64,000 nucleotides of DNA from Maribacter sp. (GTDB lineage: Bacteria > Bacteroidota > Bacteroidia > Flavobacteriales > Flavobacteriaceae), in the NCBI GenBank assembly GCA_011050675.1, contig DRFI01000021.1, forward strand, positions 160,852-224,851, read 5' to 3'. Each line of letters begins with the position of its first letter. The first letter of the stretch is position 1. The notes under the pieces are model-generated. The model ran no database searches. It had not been told where the DNA came from and was given only the letters and a program-made list of their open reading frames with translations. The position numbers and the translations under genes are program-made. Below, piece by piece: positions 37,765 to 49,600 of the stretch.

Positions 37765-38793
37765 TTAATTCCAGCCATGTAATTCGGTTACTTTTATTAA
37801 AGTTGCTAAAATATCGTTCCAGGTCTTTTGTTCAGTCAATACAGCATTATCGAACATACAACCGTCCCAACAAATATGTTTGAAGGCTTTTGTAAGTATA
37901 CCATTTTCATCTCTTAGCCAATATCCAGCATCATTTGCCACATCAAGCTTACCATTAGGGTCTGTCGCTAAACAATGACGACCGGTTTTATCATGAGATC
38001 CAGTACCATGAACGGTACCATCATTTTGTGCAACATGAAAATCTATCGTCCATGGTCGTAATGCATCTGTAACAGTTTTTAAACCAGCTTTTAATGTCTC
38101 TCGATCGTTCCAATCAAAATTCTGCGGAAGTATTCTATCTTGCGGCGCATTATAGCCCAATAAATACAGTAAGGTGTGCGACATATCTGCCTGAAAACCA
38201 ATATTTGGTCTATTTACAGCTTCTAGTGTTTCTACCATGGCCTTCCAACTATGCATACCACCCCAACATATTTCACCTTCGGCAGCAAGTTTTTCATCAA
38301 AATCTGCTGCAACATCGCAAGCTTCTCTAAAAGTTTTTGCAATTAGCTCAGTATTCTTTACCGGATTCTTAGCCCATTCTTCTGGGCTAGAAGCAGAATC
38401 AATTCGTATTACCCCGTACGATCTTACACCATGTTCCCTTAAAATTTTTCCGAAACGGCAAGATTTTCGTACCATTTCGACAAAAGTCTTACGATCATTT
38501 TCAGTACCCAATATAGGTCCACCCCAAATTGGGGCTACCAAACTACCTACATTAAGCCCGTAACCGGCAATTTTATCTGCTATTTTTTTTATTTCATCAT
38601 CTGTACTATCTATATTAATGTGTGGATCTAAAAGACCTAAATCAATACCATCGAATTTAACGCCATTAACCTCAGCAGCGGCAGTCATTTCTAACAACTT
38701 ATCAAAGGGAATAGGCGGCTCAGAATCTAGCCCTTTACCAACAATTCCAGGCCAAGTTGCATTATGTAATTTTGGAAAATCATTATTTTGCAT
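37765..38793 (-). CDS. Sugar phosphate isomerase/epimerase-like TIM-barrel protein
   Basis: A 342-residue protein of the xylose-isomerase-like TIM-barrel superfamily (AP endonuclease 2 type). Visible barrel segments: [32 protein letters not shown] (possible metal ligands), [18 protein letters not shown] and [20 protein letters not shown]. Known relatives epimerise or isomerise free or keto sugars using a divalent metal. It is probably cytoplasmic, lies 57 bases before the dehydrogenase gene and 31 bases after the cupin gene, and so belongs to the same operon. The reaction is not readable. Confidence 0.85.
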   Translation of the reverse strand: MQNNDFPKLHNATWPGIVGKGLDSEPPIPFDKLLEMTAAAEVNGVKFDGIDLGLLDPHINIDSTDDEIKKIADKIAGYGLNVGSLVAPIWGGPILGTENDRKTFVEMVRKSCRFGKILREHGVRSYGVIRIDSASSPEEWAKNPVKNTELIAKTFREACDVAADFDEKLAAEGEICWGGMHSWKAMVETLEAVNRPNIGFQADMSHTLLYLLGYNAPQDRILPQNFDWNDRETLKAGLKTVTDALRPWTIDFHVAQNDGTVHGTGSHDKTGRHCLATDPNGKLDVANDAGYWLRDENGILTKAFKHICWDGCMFDNAVLTEQKTWNDILATLIKVTELHGWN

Positions 38794-38824
38794 GGTGTCT
38801 TTTTTTGAAATTATAGATTTGATT

Positions 38825-40033
38825 TTAAATTTTTAAATCCGGATTTTGTGGACCAAAATGTTTCAACATTACAATAGGGTCAGTACTACTATGGTTAACT
38901 ATAGTAACACCCTCTTTGGCTGCCTTTTCTGTAACGAAATACTCATCGTGCGTTAATTGACCATATCTTATGAGTGATGGGGTCTCTATGTCCCAAACGC
39001 CCATTTTACCATGGCCTTGCATCATGATCATTCCATAACAAGCATTATCTTTTATTGTAACCGTTTGACCTGGAAGTACCGTTAATTCTTTTGCGCTAAA
39101 AGCATCTGAACGATAGCAAATCCATTTATCAATATATCCTTTAGCCTCCATATCATCTATAGGCTCTACAGGAATTGGATTCATAAATCTAGTTTCTAAC
39201 ATATTAGGATCTGTATTTAAATCCCAATCAATGACCTCCATTAACTGATCAAAATCTCCCATTCTATCTTTTGGCGTACCATTCCATAACAACTCTTCGG
39301 GAATTATGGCCTCATTTACTAAAGATTGGTACATGGCGAAAACGTCTGAAGCTTTTTGTGGCTCGTAGGTACACATACTACCTGGTGCATGAAGCATACC
39401 TGGTGGCACATCCCAACCAGTTCCTGGTTCTAACCTGAATGCAGATGAAAAATTGGTGATCTTATTATCTCCTTTGGTAAAATTCTTCAAACACTCTTTT
39501 ATTTGTTCTTTGGTTGTACCCGGGGTAATTCCGAAAAAAGTATACGGAAAATCACCACCGTGGTTATTTACCTGAGGTGGAAAGTAATATGCCTCTGGTT
39601 TTCCCTTCTGACCTATTTTTGCAGCATGCTCGTCATTATGATGTATATGATGTGGTAGCGGTCCCATATTATCAAAAAACTTGGAGTACATGGGCCAGCT
39701 TTCATATTCGTTCCATAATCGGTCACCAATAATTTCTCCTTTTAGCTCATCGATAACATCTTTTAAAAGAATCTGAACTTCTTTGCCGTCATCTTCTAAA
39801 ACCACAGGGCTAAGACCTTCATTTTTTCCTGTCAAAGGACCATTTTCAGCAGATGTTGTAGATGAGAACCAACGTTCATCAATACCGCCACGTTCACCGC
39901 CCAAAACATAATAATCGTCTGGGTGCAATTTTATTCTTCTACCTGGCACGCAAAAGGACCTTGGCACCCACGTTGGTGCCAAACGTAAAATTCCTTTTCC
40001 TTGCTCCAAGGCTTTTTTAGCTAATGTTGCCAT
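38825..40033 (-). CDS. Phosphomannose-isomerase-like cupin protein
   Basis: A 402-residue cupin protein resembling class I mannose-6-phosphate isomerase. The metal-site pattern [20 protein letters not shown] followed by YYF matches the Q-x-H-x-(9)-E region of ManA, and [13 protein letters not shown] matches the second His ligand (PxGxxHA). It lacks the usual ManA N-terminal signature, so a different sugar isomerase or lyxose-isomerase-like role is possible. Five bases separate it from the DUF4432 gene upstream. Likely cytoplasmic; substrate unknown. Confidence 0.75.
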   Translation of the reverse strand: MATLAKKALEQGKGILRLAPTWVPRSFCVPGRRIKLHPDDYYVLGGERGGIDERWFSSTTSAENGPLTGKNEGLSPVVLEDDGKEVQILLKDVIDELKGEIIGDRLWNEYESWPMYSKFFDNMGPLPHHIHHNDEHAAKIGQKGKPEAYYFPPQVNNHGGDFPYTFFGITPGTTKEQIKECLKNFTKGDNKITNFSSAFRLEPGTGWDVPPGMLHAPGSMCTYEPQKASDVFAMYQSLVNEAIIPEELLWNGTPKDRMGDFDQLMEVIDWDLNTDPNMLETRFMNPIPVEPIDDMEAKGYIDKWICYRSDAFSAKELTVLPGQTVTIKDNACYGMIMMQGHGKMGVWDIETPSLIRYGQLTHDEYFVTEKAAKEGVTIVNHSSTDPIVMLKHFGPQNPDLKI

Positions 40034-40038
40034 ATTAT

Positions 40039-41112
40039 TTATTTTTTAAAATTGTTTAAAAATTTATCTATTTCAGTATTCTGTAATACCTCTAAATTTA
40101 ATGAGTAACTTCTACTCTTACCAGGTTCAAGAAATTCTAAACTACCCTCTTCTCTAGCCTTAGTTTGACCTATTGGAGGATTCGTCGCAGGTTCTAATGC
40201 TGTTACATACTCCTTTTTACCCCAATGTTGCCAATTTATGAGCCATGGCAACTGTTTTTTAGGAAACGACAGAGATACAGCCAAGTTGATTTTTTTATTA
40301 TGTAAACCACAATGAACAGTACCAGTTTTATCTGCCGTAGTATCAATAAAGGCTACATCTTCTCCAATACCTGAATGTGATTCTAGAGGTGCCGGACAGG
40401 TTTTAAAATCAGCACCTTTTTTGAAAATCTTAGCTGCCGAGTCTGGGGTAGGAGATTCCCATTCTCCGTTCCAAAGTAATTTGGTTTCCTCATCTACTAA
40501 TGGCCATCCAAAATTGATATGATATAACAGCATATGAGGGGCTTTTATATTACCTACATTTATAACCTCATCGTTAATAGTGATTTTAGCTTCACCCAAT
40601 TTTCCAGAAATTGTACGTTTTAATTCAAGCATAGGTCCAAACACTTGAGTCTGTCTTACGATACCAGTAATACTCATATCCATCTTACCCTCTGCCGGAT
40701 TTGGTTGAATAATGGAAATAATCTCTGCAGGTGTATTACTTATTAAACCATGAAGACCGCGTTCACCGAATTCATCTTTTTCTGGTCCGCCAACGTGTGA
40801 TAATCCACAAGTAGTTAAAAGACCTCCACCAAAATTACGTATCCATTGCATTCCTGAATCTGAAAAGCGTTCAGGCATTGTTGTTCCGAGATTACTTAAC
40901 CATGATAAACTGTGTTCATTATAAAATGCATCTGCAATGTCCATAGCACGATCAATAACTACCTTGTAACGTAAACCTGTACCTGTGTTAATCCAAGCAA
41001 TACGAGTTCCTCGAGCTAAACCATTATCCAATACCGAAGTTTCGATACCTCCTATCTGAGCCACATTTGAAATCTTTTCAAAATCTTCTTTATCGAATCG
41101 TTCTACTTGCAT
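40039..41112 (-). CDS. DUF4432 aldose-1-epimerase-like protein
   Basis: A 357-residue beta-sandwich protein of the galactose mutarotase superfamily (DUF4432). Characteristic pieces: NGLARGTRIAWINTGTGLRYKV and VIDRAMDIADAFYN near the start, FGGGLLTTCGLSHVGGP, GERGLHGLISNTPAE (His in the usual mutarotase position), and TALEPATNPPIGQTKAREEG near the end. The superfamily acts on sugar anomers or epimers. No signal peptide. It is the second gene of the DUF1080-to-Gfo run. Reaction inferred only from family. Confidence 0.85.
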   Translation of the reverse strand: MQVERFDKEDFEKISNVAQIGGIETSVLDNGLARGTRIAWINTGTGLRYKVVIDRAMDIADAFYNEHSLSWLSNLGTTMPERFSDSGMQWIRNFGGGLLTTCGLSHVGGPEKDEFGERGLHGLISNTPAEIISIIQPNPAEGKMDMSITGIVRQTQVFGPMLELKRTISGKLGEAKITINDEVINVGNIKAPHMLLYHINFGWPLVDEETKLLWNGEWESPTPDSAAKIFKKGADFKTCPAPLESHSGIGEDVAFIDTTADKTGTVHCGLHNKKINLAVSLSFPKKQLPWLINWQHWGKKEYVTALEPATNPPIGQTKAREEGSLEFLEPGKSRSYSLNLEVLQNTEIDKFLNNFKK

Positions 41113-41178
41113 AATCTCGTTATACTTTTAAAATACCTTACTATGTAAATTGTGGCGAGAATTTATAGTAAGAATAAT

Positions 41179-41985
41179 CTATAAATTTTTTAAGCGAATA
41201 TTTCTATATTCTACTTTCATTGGTGGCCCCACATGAACTTGTACACCTAAATACCCTTTTAATTTTCTATTTATAGTATCATTATCAATTACCTCGCTCA
41301 TTAAAACTCCATTAATATAATGTTGAAGTTTATTTCCTTTTATTATCAAATGAGCTTCGTTCCAATCTTCGCTCTTAATATTCAATTTAAGTGAATCTGA
41401 ATCACCCAATGAACTGACCACTTCTCTACTTTGCCAGCAATTTTTTTTAACATTTGCTCTTAAGGATCCTGGCTCATTGGAATTATCTTGAGTATTTATT
41501 ATAACATTCTCCCCCCTATAGGCTAAAGTTGCCCGTTTCTTTTCTTCATAATTTTGTCCTGTATACCTTATTTCACCATCAATATCAGCTTGATAACCTT
41601 TTAAGGCATTCGGAATTGTATCTAAAAGCTCGCTCCTATAATTTATGCCACTATTACCTGATGTGGCAATCTTAAATTCTAGCTTCAACTCAAAGTCATC
41701 TGGTTGACCACCTTGCCATATTATAAAAGTGTTACTTTTCAGAAGGGTTTCAGGTGTAACTTCACCAACTAAACTTCCGTTTTGAACGCTCCAATAAGTT
41801 GGATCACCTTTCCAGTTAGACAAAGTTTTTCCATCGAAAATTTCAATAAAACCACTTTCTCCTGAAACTTTTGCCGACTCGGTATTCGCAATATCTTTTG
41901 AGCCATCTTTTTGTTTGCAACTAAATATTCCCAGTAGTAGAAAAAGCACTAGACCTATATTCCAAAAACCAATTTTAATCTTCAT
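41179..41985 (-). CDS. DUF1080 lipoprotein (3-keto-disaccharide hydrolase-like)
   Basis: A 268-residue lipoprotein (lipobox GIFSC, Cys23). The mature part is one concanavalin-like DUF1080 domain: FIEIFDGKTLSNWKGDPTYW, DFELKLEFKIATSGNSGINY, GYQADIDGEIRYTG, and HYINGVLMSEVID then GYLGVQVHVGPPMKVEYRNI. Recent work on other bacteria links this domain to cleavage of 3-keto-glycosides. Here it is the only exported member of a run with cytoplasmic sugar-modifying enzymes. A decayed paralogue is at 31939. Confidence 0.88.
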   Translation of the reverse strand: MKIKIGFWNIGLVLFLLLGIFSCKQKDGSKDIANTESAKVSGESGFIEIFDGKTLSNWKGDPTYWSVQNGSLVGEVTPETLLKSNTFIIWQGGQPDDFELKLEFKIATSGNSGINYRSELLDTIPNALKGYQADIDGEIRYTGQNYEEKKRATLAYRGENVIINTQDNSNEPGSLRANVKKNCWQSREVVSSLGDSDSLKLNIKSEDWNEAHLIIKGNKLQHYINGVLMSEVIDNDTINRKLKGYLGVQVHVGPPMKVEYRNIRLKNL

Positions 41986-42382
41986 TTTTTTAATCTTTAT
42001 TTTGTTCTAATAATTAATTTATATGCTAGTTTTAATTACGTCTTAATTGATACTTATTAGACCGTTAAATAACACATAAAAATATCTAGTGAAAAATTGC
42101 AACCAATGCCAATTCATAACTTATATAAAAAGCATAAAACCTAATAAAGTTTGTTTGAGAAACGTAATTCAATAGTAAAACTATCTTCTTATTGAATACA
42201 TACAAGTTGCTTTATTTCATTAAAAAAAGAGCGCGTAAAACTAATGTGATGCTATAGTTCTATAGAAAGTACTTACAGAAGTTGATTTTAATATAATCTG
42301 TATCATTTTAAAATCAAATTATTTATCATTAATAACTCTTCGTAAGTACATTCTTAGAACACATACTCATAAATAACACTAA
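41986..42382. other. Intergenic stretch inside the large minus-strand gene run
   Basis: AT-rich, without a convincing coding frame, terminator or PUL operator. The five genes to the left may therefore be read through from the SusC promoter or from an unrecognised promoter here. Confidence 0.5.
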
Positions 42383-45079
42383 CTAGTTTGCACTAATAGC
42401 TTTTTCCGATTTTTCAAAAATAGCATTATCAGAATTTCCGCCTGCAATTAAAAATGCTAATAAATCTTTAACCTCTTCATCATTTAATCTATTTATAGTT
42501 CCTGGTGGCATTAATGAAATTGTAGACATTTTAGTACTGACCACATCGCTTTTAGTAATACTTCTGATTACATCTGGCGCATAAGGATTTTGAGATATTT
42601 TATACTCTTCACCATTTTCACTTATAAGTCTACCTACCACAGAATTGCCATCTTCAAGAATGAATACGGTAGAGTTATATTGATCAGAGATAACTTCATT
42701 TGGATTAATAATTGACCTCAACATATCTTCAGGAGAAAATCGTGTTCCAATCTGTGAAAGTTCAGGTCCAATATTTTGGCCTTCTCCTTTCATAGAATGA
42801 CAAGTAATACAGTTGGTTGCCAAAAACATATTTTTACCCTGTTCGAAATCTCTATTATTTAGGCCATCTGTTAACAATGATGCGATATCTTCCTCTTTCC
42901 AGTTTTTTCCAGGTCCTTTAGGTTGAACAGCATGATTTGCCAATTCATTGCCTGAGCTACTTAGCAGAGAATCACCAGACATTTGATTATAAAATTCAAA
43001 TTTATCTTTAGATACTTTACTTAAAGCATTTTTACGAGCTTTATCTATAAAGCCGATATAACTTCTTCCCGCTTTAAAAGAAAATGCCTTGTAAAACCAC
43101 TTAAAATATCTCTCATGTAGTTCTGGTGTCCATCCTTTATTTGCATTGCTCAAAACATTACCATAAAAAGTACTTTGTGCTGGAGGCATATTCTTTAATG
43201 TTTCTGCTATTGACATACCATATTGCGGATTTCTTAAAATCAAATCTGCAGCATCTGTAGCCGTATTTGCCATAACATCAACATTCTCACCCTGTGGAGT
43301 TTCTAAAAGTGTGAGTGTTTTTGATACGACAGAAGAGTCATCAACATATACCAATGTTTTACTTAAGAGTTGATTAAGAACATCACTTTCAGAAGGGTAA
43401 TGAGGTGCTAAATAACCAGCTATTGTATTTTTAACTTTTCCATTTGGCTCACCTAACCTTGACAAACACAATTCAAAAGCCCTTACCAAATCAACCTGCT
43501 GACTTAAAGTTAATTTACTATAATCAATAGTAGTTAATAAACCCACTAACTTATCTTGCTTATTTTCAGCTCCTTGTCTTGCTAATGCAATTGCTGCATT
43601 AATCTTTTTAACAGAATTCTCTTCGGTATAGACCTTATTTTGCCATGTGGCTACCGGTTGCTGTTCAATTGCTATTCTAGCTGCATATCTAATAAATCTA
43701 TCTTCACTATCTAGATATGGCCAAGCTACCTCTACAGCTTTATCGTTAATACCAACGTGGTATTTTTCTAATTCTTTACGAATCTTATTCTCTTCTGTTT
43801 GCTCTAAAGCAATACTTTTCTCTGGAATATTATCGACCGAACCATTATAGAATACTCTATACAAATCAGATTCTAATTTTCGACCACCCGTCATAAAGTA
43901 CATAGCACCATCAGGACCAATGACACCATCTGTTAATGGCAAAGGAAGTCCAGAAAGAAATTCTTCTTTTTTACCAGAATATGAAGATCCATCTGTTTCT
44001 AGCTCCATAGCGTAAATGATTCCAAAACTCCAGTCAAAAGCAAAAATACTACGCTTGTACTTCTCTGGAAATTTGGCATTCATACCATAAATTACATTTG
44101 TTGGTGAACCCTGCCCTATATCTAATACTGGAGGTAGATTATCTGGATATGCAGGTGACCATTTACCATTACCTGTTCGCCAACCGAATTCAGCCCCACT
44201 AGTAACATGACAAATTCTTGTCGGTCGATACCAGGGCATCCCCAAATCCCACTCCATATCAGAGTCATATACAAACATATCACCAAGTTCATTAAAAGCT
44301 AGATCAAAAGGGTTTCTAAAACCAGCCGCAACCAATTCCCATTTTTTTCCTTCAGGATCTAGATTTGCAACCCAACCACCTGGTGCTGCACGATCATTTG
44401 CATGACCCCTAGGATCTTTAATTTCATAAAGAAGATTATCATTTTTCCAATTATTAGGTAAAAAATAATTATCCATCTCAGGTAAATCGGTATGGTTACC
44501 AGCTATTACGTATAAAGATTTTCCATCAGGTGAAAGAACTATACTATGTGGACCATGCTCCCCTGCTCCATTCAAAGATTTCAAAAGGGTTATACTATCA
44601 TACTGGTCATCATTATTAGTATCTTGAAGACGATATAGACCACTAGTTTTCTCGAACTCATCGCTACCTCTATGGTTAACCATAACATAAAGACTGTTGA
44701 AAGCGTATAATAAGCCTTGTGCATACCCTATTTGAATAATTGAATCTGCTACTTTTTCTGAAGTTTGAATTTTTAATTTTTCAATTTTTGAAATACTTTC
44801 CCCAGAATTTATTGCAGGCACTTCCATTCTATACAAGGCACCATACTGATCCGATACTATTAACCTGTCTTTGTTATCAAAGGTCATGGCAACCCATGAC
44901 CCTTGATTATTTTCAGACGGACTATATAGATGTTCGGCCTTAAAGCCTTGTTGGAGCTTTAGTTTTTCCAGTTTAGGAGGTAACTGTTCAGCAACTGGCT
45001 TTTCTTTTCCGCTTTCGCAAGAAATTGAAAACAATAGAATTAAGACTATACAGCTATTATTAAATATTTTTTTTCTCAT
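42383..45079 (-). CDS. PVC-type sugar dehydrogenase-like lipoprotein with cytochrome c
   Basis: An 898-residue lipoprotein (LLFSISC, Cys20). Residues about 35-410 form a beta-propeller like soluble glucose/sorbosone dehydrogenase (AAGFRNPFDLAFNELGDMFV, DGVIGPDGAMYFMTGGR). A helical HEAT-like region follows, and a C-terminal heme domain has the CITCH motif (CxxCH) near residue 750 with a distal Met-rich stretch (MPPGTINRLNDEEVKDL). This order is known from membrane-bound dehydrogenase proteins of Planctomycetes/Verrucomicrobia and Bacteroidota. It may oxidise a sugar in the periplasm. It starts 9 bases after susD. Confidence 0.88.
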   Translation of the reverse strand: MRKKIFNNSCIVLILLFSISCESGKEKPVAEQLPPKLEKLKLQQGFKAEHLYSPSENNQGSWVAMTFDNKDRLIVSDQYGALYRMEVPAINSGESISKIEKLKIQTSEKVADSIIQIGYAQGLLYAFNSLYVMVNHRGSDEFEKTSGLYRLQDTNNDDQYDSITLLKSLNGAGEHGPHSIVLSPDGKSLYVIAGNHTDLPEMDNYFLPNNWKNDNLLYEIKDPRGHANDRAAPGGWVANLDPEGKKWELVAAGFRNPFDLAFNELGDMFVYDSDMEWDLGMPWYRPTRICHVTSGAEFGWRTGNGKWSPAYPDNLPPVLDIGQGSPTNVIYGMNAKFPEKYKRSIFAFDWSFGIIYAMELETDGSSYSGKKEEFLSGLPLPLTDGVIGPDGAMYFMTGGRKLESDLYRVFYNGSVDNIPEKSIALEQTEENKIRKELEKYHVGINDKAVEVAWPYLDSEDRFIRYAARIAIEQQPVATWQNKVYTEENSVKKINAAIALARQGAENKQDKLVGLLTTIDYSKLTLSQQVDLVRAFELCLSRLGEPNGKVKNTIAGYLAPHYPSESDVLNQLLSKTLVYVDDSSVVSKTLTLLETPQGENVDVMANTATDAADLILRNPQYGMSIAETLKNMPPAQSTFYGNVLSNANKGWTPELHERYFKWFYKAFSFKAGRSYIGFIDKARKNALSKVSKDKFEFYNQMSGDSLLSSSGNELANHAVQPKGPGKNWKEEDIASLLTDGLNNRDFEQGKNMFLATNCITCHSMKGEGQNIGPELSQIGTRFSPEDMLRSIINPNEVISDQYNSTVFILEDGNSVVGRLISENGEEYKISQNPYAPDVIRSITKSDVVSTKMSTISLMPPGTINRLNDEEVKDLLAFLIAGGNSDNAIFEKSEKAISAN

Positions 45080-45088
45080 CTATATGAT

Positions 45089-46579
45089 TTAGAAATTTGG
45101 GTTAAACTCAGATTCAGAAGCTGGCAGTGCATAACGTAATCTAATATTACTAAATGAATTTCCTCTAGGTTCAGCCCCAACAGGATAATAGTAATTATTT
45201 GGATTACTAAATACCCGGGCACCGAAAGCAGTTATTACTTCATTAGCACGACCAGTTCTAACCAAATCGAACCATCTTTTATTTTCAAAAGCTAATTCTA
45301 CTCTTCTTTCATTAAAAATAGCCTCTCCTAAATCACCAGATGCCTCAAGCAATCCAGCACGCGTTCTCACCTCAGTCAAATAAGGTAATGCCTCACCACC
45401 TTTACCCTGTTCTTCCAAAGCTTCTGCTAAAAATAAAAGCACCTCTGAATAGCGATAAACAGGGAAATTCATTCCATGATTCTGGTGTAATGCATGTGGT
45501 TCTACATATTTTTTAATAATGGGGTAAACACCATCGTTCCAAAAACTTTCACTCAATGTTACATATTGAATTGAAGCATCTTCACGTAAATCACCCTCCT
45601 CATAAGCTGCAATAATATCTGGGGTAGGTATATTATTTCCTTCACCATTAATAGGTTGTGGATTAGATGTACCAGTAATAGCCCCTACCTCGTCGGCTTC
45701 AATAGGTCTTGGTAAAAAGTTATATAAAAAATTACCTTGTAATCCTTCCGCACCTTCTCTGTATTGAATTTCAAAAACAGATTCCATATTATTCTTATTA
45801 CTGCTGTTTTCAGAAAAAGCATCCTCATAATTTGGCATCAGCATATACTGATCACTACCAACCACTTCTTTCAATAATATCTCTGCTTGATTCCATTGTT
45901 CAAGTACTATATGAACGTTCGCCAATAAAGTACGTGCGGCACCAGATGTCGCCCTACCAGGTTCTTGGATAGATTTTAAAGGTAATAACGAAATAGCACC
46001 TTGTGCATCTTGCACTATTTGAGCATAAATGACATCTTCTGTAGAAAGTGGCAAAGCAGCACCTTCTCGATCCGTTACCGGTTCTAAATGCATAGGAACA
46101 GAACCATATAATTGAACTAGATCAAAATAAGCAAATGATCTTAAGAATAAAGCTTGACCTTTAACATTTGCTCTTACGGTTTCATCTATTTCTGCTTCGT
46201 CTATAGTAATTAATATTTGATTTGCCCTTGCAATTATTGCATAAAGATCACGGTATACATTCGTAACATGACTATTCGCCGTTATACCACCATCACTTGG
46301 AATGGAATGGTCAGCTATATCTTCTTGCTGTTCAGTAGCACCAAATGCTGTATTTCTGGCATAATAAGTGTTATCAGAACTCATTTCGGTAAGAAATGGT
46401 TTTGATTGATTATACATATTTCTTAAGGGTTCATAAGTTGCATTGATTGCCTGAGTAAAATCTTCTTCTGTTTTAAAGAAAGTAGGTACACTTAGTGAAT
46501 CTTCAGGAAATATGGTCAGCTCATCGTCACAGCTAATCCCCAAAGTGCAGAGAACAAGTAGTATGATTATTTTTTTCAT
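45089..46579 (-). CDS. susD: SusD/RagB family glycan-binding lipoprotein
   Basis: A 496-residue surface lipoprotein (lipobox LGISC, Cys17) that caps the SusC transporter and binds the oligosaccharide. Typical features: FFKTEEDFTQAINATYEPL at the start, repeated TPR-like helices (AYFDLVQLYGSVPM, LLANVHIVLEQWNQAE), NFPVYRYSEVLLFLAEALEEQG and FNERRVELAFENKRWFDLVR near the end. It lies 55 bases after susC and 9 before the cytochrome gene, in the operator G unit. The symbol denotes the family, not starch specificity. Confidence 0.95.
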   Translation of the reverse strand: MKKIIILLVLCTLGISCDDELTIFPEDSLSVPTFFKTEEDFTQAINATYEPLRNMYNQSKPFLTEMSSDNTYYARNTAFGATEQQEDIADHSIPSDGGITANSHVTNVYRDLYAIIARANQILITIDEAEIDETVRANVKGQALFLRSFAYFDLVQLYGSVPMHLEPVTDREGAALPLSTEDVIYAQIVQDAQGAISLLPLKSIQEPGRATSGAARTLLANVHIVLEQWNQAEILLKEVVGSDQYMLMPNYEDAFSENSSNKNNMESVFEIQYREGAEGLQGNFLYNFLPRPIEADEVGAITGTSNPQPINGEGNNIPTPDIIAAYEEGDLREDASIQYVTLSESFWNDGVYPIIKKYVEPHALHQNHGMNFPVYRYSEVLLFLAEALEEQGKGGEALPYLTEVRTRAGLLEASGDLGEAIFNERRVELAFENKRWFDLVRTGRANEVITAFGARVFSNPNNYYYPVGAEPRGNSFSNIRLRYALPASESEFNPNF

Positions 46580-46634
46580 CTTTTTTAGTTTTATATTATC
46601 TAAATAATACTTTTTTTTAATTTTGTTTTGTAAT

Positions 46635-49600
46635 TTAAAAATTAAGGTTTACACCAATATTAATTATACGTGGAACAGGGTAGCCGGTAAGGTCAACACC
46701 TTGGCTTAAGTTTCCACCATCACCTTGTCCATTATTTTGAGAGCTAACTTCTGGGTTTGGTCCACCCCAGTATTTGGTAAAGATGTGTACATTTTGAATT
46801 GAACCGTAAATACGTGCTGATTTAAAGTATTTTTCTAAACCAGGCAGCGTATACCCTAACGTAATGTTTCTAATATTGAAATAAGAAGCATCAGCTACAA
46901 AACGATCGTTGATCCAATCTCTTTCTATACCAGTTACATTACCGCCACCGACTGTGGTACCGAAAAAGCCTGCTCCTGGGTTTTCAACTGATCTAAACCG
47001 ATCCTTAACACTTGCGATCAAATTAAATACACCATCTAGATTTGCAGTACTAAATAAATGTCTCACTAAAACTTCATTTCCTTGAGAGCCAGTACCTACA
47101 ACAGAAAAGTCCCAATTTTCATAAGAAATTCTGTTGGTTATACCATACGTAAAATCTGGAAAAGGATTTCCCATTAAAGCACGATCATCATTAAGACCAC
47201 CTCGTGTAATTACCCCATCACCATTTACATCTACTAGCTTTATACTACCTACGGTAGAACGACCAGGCACTTGAGGAGAACTATCCAAATCTTCTTGATT
47301 TAAATAAACACCATCAGAAAGATGACCGTAAAATTGACCAAAAGGCTGTCCTACTTGTGTAATATGATAATCGCCAAATACTTGATCAATTCCCTCTGCC
47401 AATGCTACTACCTCATTTCTATTGAAAGAAATATTGGCACTTGTGGTCCATTTGAATTTTCCTGTTGTATTTACAGTATTTAACGAGAATTCATGACCCC
47501 AGAATTTAATTTCTCCAATATTATCACTGAAGTTAGAAAAACCGGACTCTCTTGGCACTTGAATATTAAATAAAAGGTTTGTAGTATTCTTTTTATAATA
47601 ATCATAAACAAAAGATACTCTATCATTAAAAAGACTTAAATCAAGCCCTATATCAAATTGCTTAGTGGTTTCCCAACCTAAGTTCGGATTTGATAATGAA
47701 TTTACTGCCGAACCGGGAGCAAAAGTATCACCAAATACAGCAGGAACGTTATTATCTATTAAAGCATATTGAGTATAATTTCCTATATTATTATTACCAG
47801 TAATACCCCAACTTCCTCGTAATTTCAATAAAGAAATGCTCTCAGAATTTTCTAAAAAAGACTCGTCAGAAGCAATCCAACCTGCTGATACAGATGGAAA
47901 AGTACCCCATCTATTCTCTGAACCAAATCGAGATGAACCATCACTACGAATAGAAGCTGTAAGTAGATATTTACCCTTGTAATCGTAAGTTAACCTAGAA
48001 AGTCCAGATACTAATGTATTTTCTTGAACTTCATCAAATGTACCTGCTCTATTGATGTTCGTAGCACCTTGTATAACAGGAAGTCTATCATCAGCAAAAT
48101 CACTTGCCTCAAACCTACTTCTATCCAAACGAAATTTTTGATACGTAAAACCACCTAAAAGAGAGAAATTATGATTTCCGAAAGATTTCGTGTATGTAGC
48201 AATATTCTCGTTCAACCAAGAAAAAGTATCTCTATTATCCCATATAGCTTCATTATTAGTTGGTATTGGTGCATTAATTCTAAAAGTAGCATTTGTCGGG
48301 CTAAAGTATTTATACTGACTTCTATAGAATTCAGCATTCAAACTTGATTTAATACTTAATCCATTTATTGGTTTCCATTCTATGTAAGCATTAGAAAGTA
48401 AATTAAGATTTTTAGTTTCCTCAGTAATTCTTTCTGCAGAATTAAGCCAGTTTGCATATGAAAATATGTTACCGGTATCTGCTGGGAACCTATTAAATTC
48501 TGTTCTTGTACCATCATCATTATAAATTGGCATAATTGGCCATGTATGTAAGGCATTAAATAAAATACCTTGCCCTCTTGTTCCATCTGTTCTAGGTGTA
48601 TTATCTATCACCCAACTTGGTGCTACATTTACGCCAATTGTTATATCATCAGATATGTCATAAGCCAAATTTGCTCTTAAAGTATATTGTCTCCAATCAC
48701 TACCCAACACTACACCTTCTCTATCCGTAAAACCAGCAACAACAGAACTTCTTAATTTTTCTGTATTAGATGATATTGCAAGACTATAAATAGTTTGAGG
48801 TGACGTACGCAAAAGTGCATCATACCAATCATTAGTCTGACCTTTATATTGAGAAGGATTTTGAAAAATATCAGGTACTGGACTACCTTGATCTTCATAA
48901 TACTCCTTTTTAAACTGAGCAAACTCTACAGCATCCATCATATCAATTCTACCACGTTGTGGCACACTTTGTATTCCTGTAGATATATTCAGGCTAACGT
49001 TGGTCTGGCCAGTTTTACCTTGTTTAGTTGTAATTAAAACAACGCCATTCGCAGCTCTTGAACCATATAAAGAAGTAGAAGCAGCATCTTTTAAAACTGA
49101 AATAGTTTCTATTTCTGCAGGGTTCAATGTATTAATATTTCCTGCAATTGGAAATCCATCTACCACATATAAAGGATCACTACCACCAGAAACCGACAAC
49201 TGCCCTCTTATACGTACCGATATACCTTGACCTGGTTTACCTGTTGTTTGATTAATCTGAACACCGGCCAATTGACCCTGTAGTTTTTGCGTAACTTGTG
49301 TAACTGGAATATCTGCAAAATCTTCCAAATCTACAGTTTGAACTGAACCGGTAACTTTCCTCTTAATTTGAGTACCATAACCAACAACGACAACCTCATC
49401 TAAAGCTGCGGCATCTTGAACCATGCTAACATTAATTTGACTTTGACCATTTACCGCTATCGTTTGTGTAGTAAAACCAATATAAGAAAACAATAATGAA
49501 CTATTACTTGAAGAAACTTGGATTGAATAGTTACCATCAAAATCTGTTACTGTACCTACAGTGGTACCACTAACTATCACATTAACACCTGGTAAAGGCA

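Noticed and set aside
38094..38563. Overlapping plus-strand frames of 78 and 108 residues inside the TIM-barrel gene
   Set aside because: Shadows of the minus-strand isomerase; no start context or family pattern.
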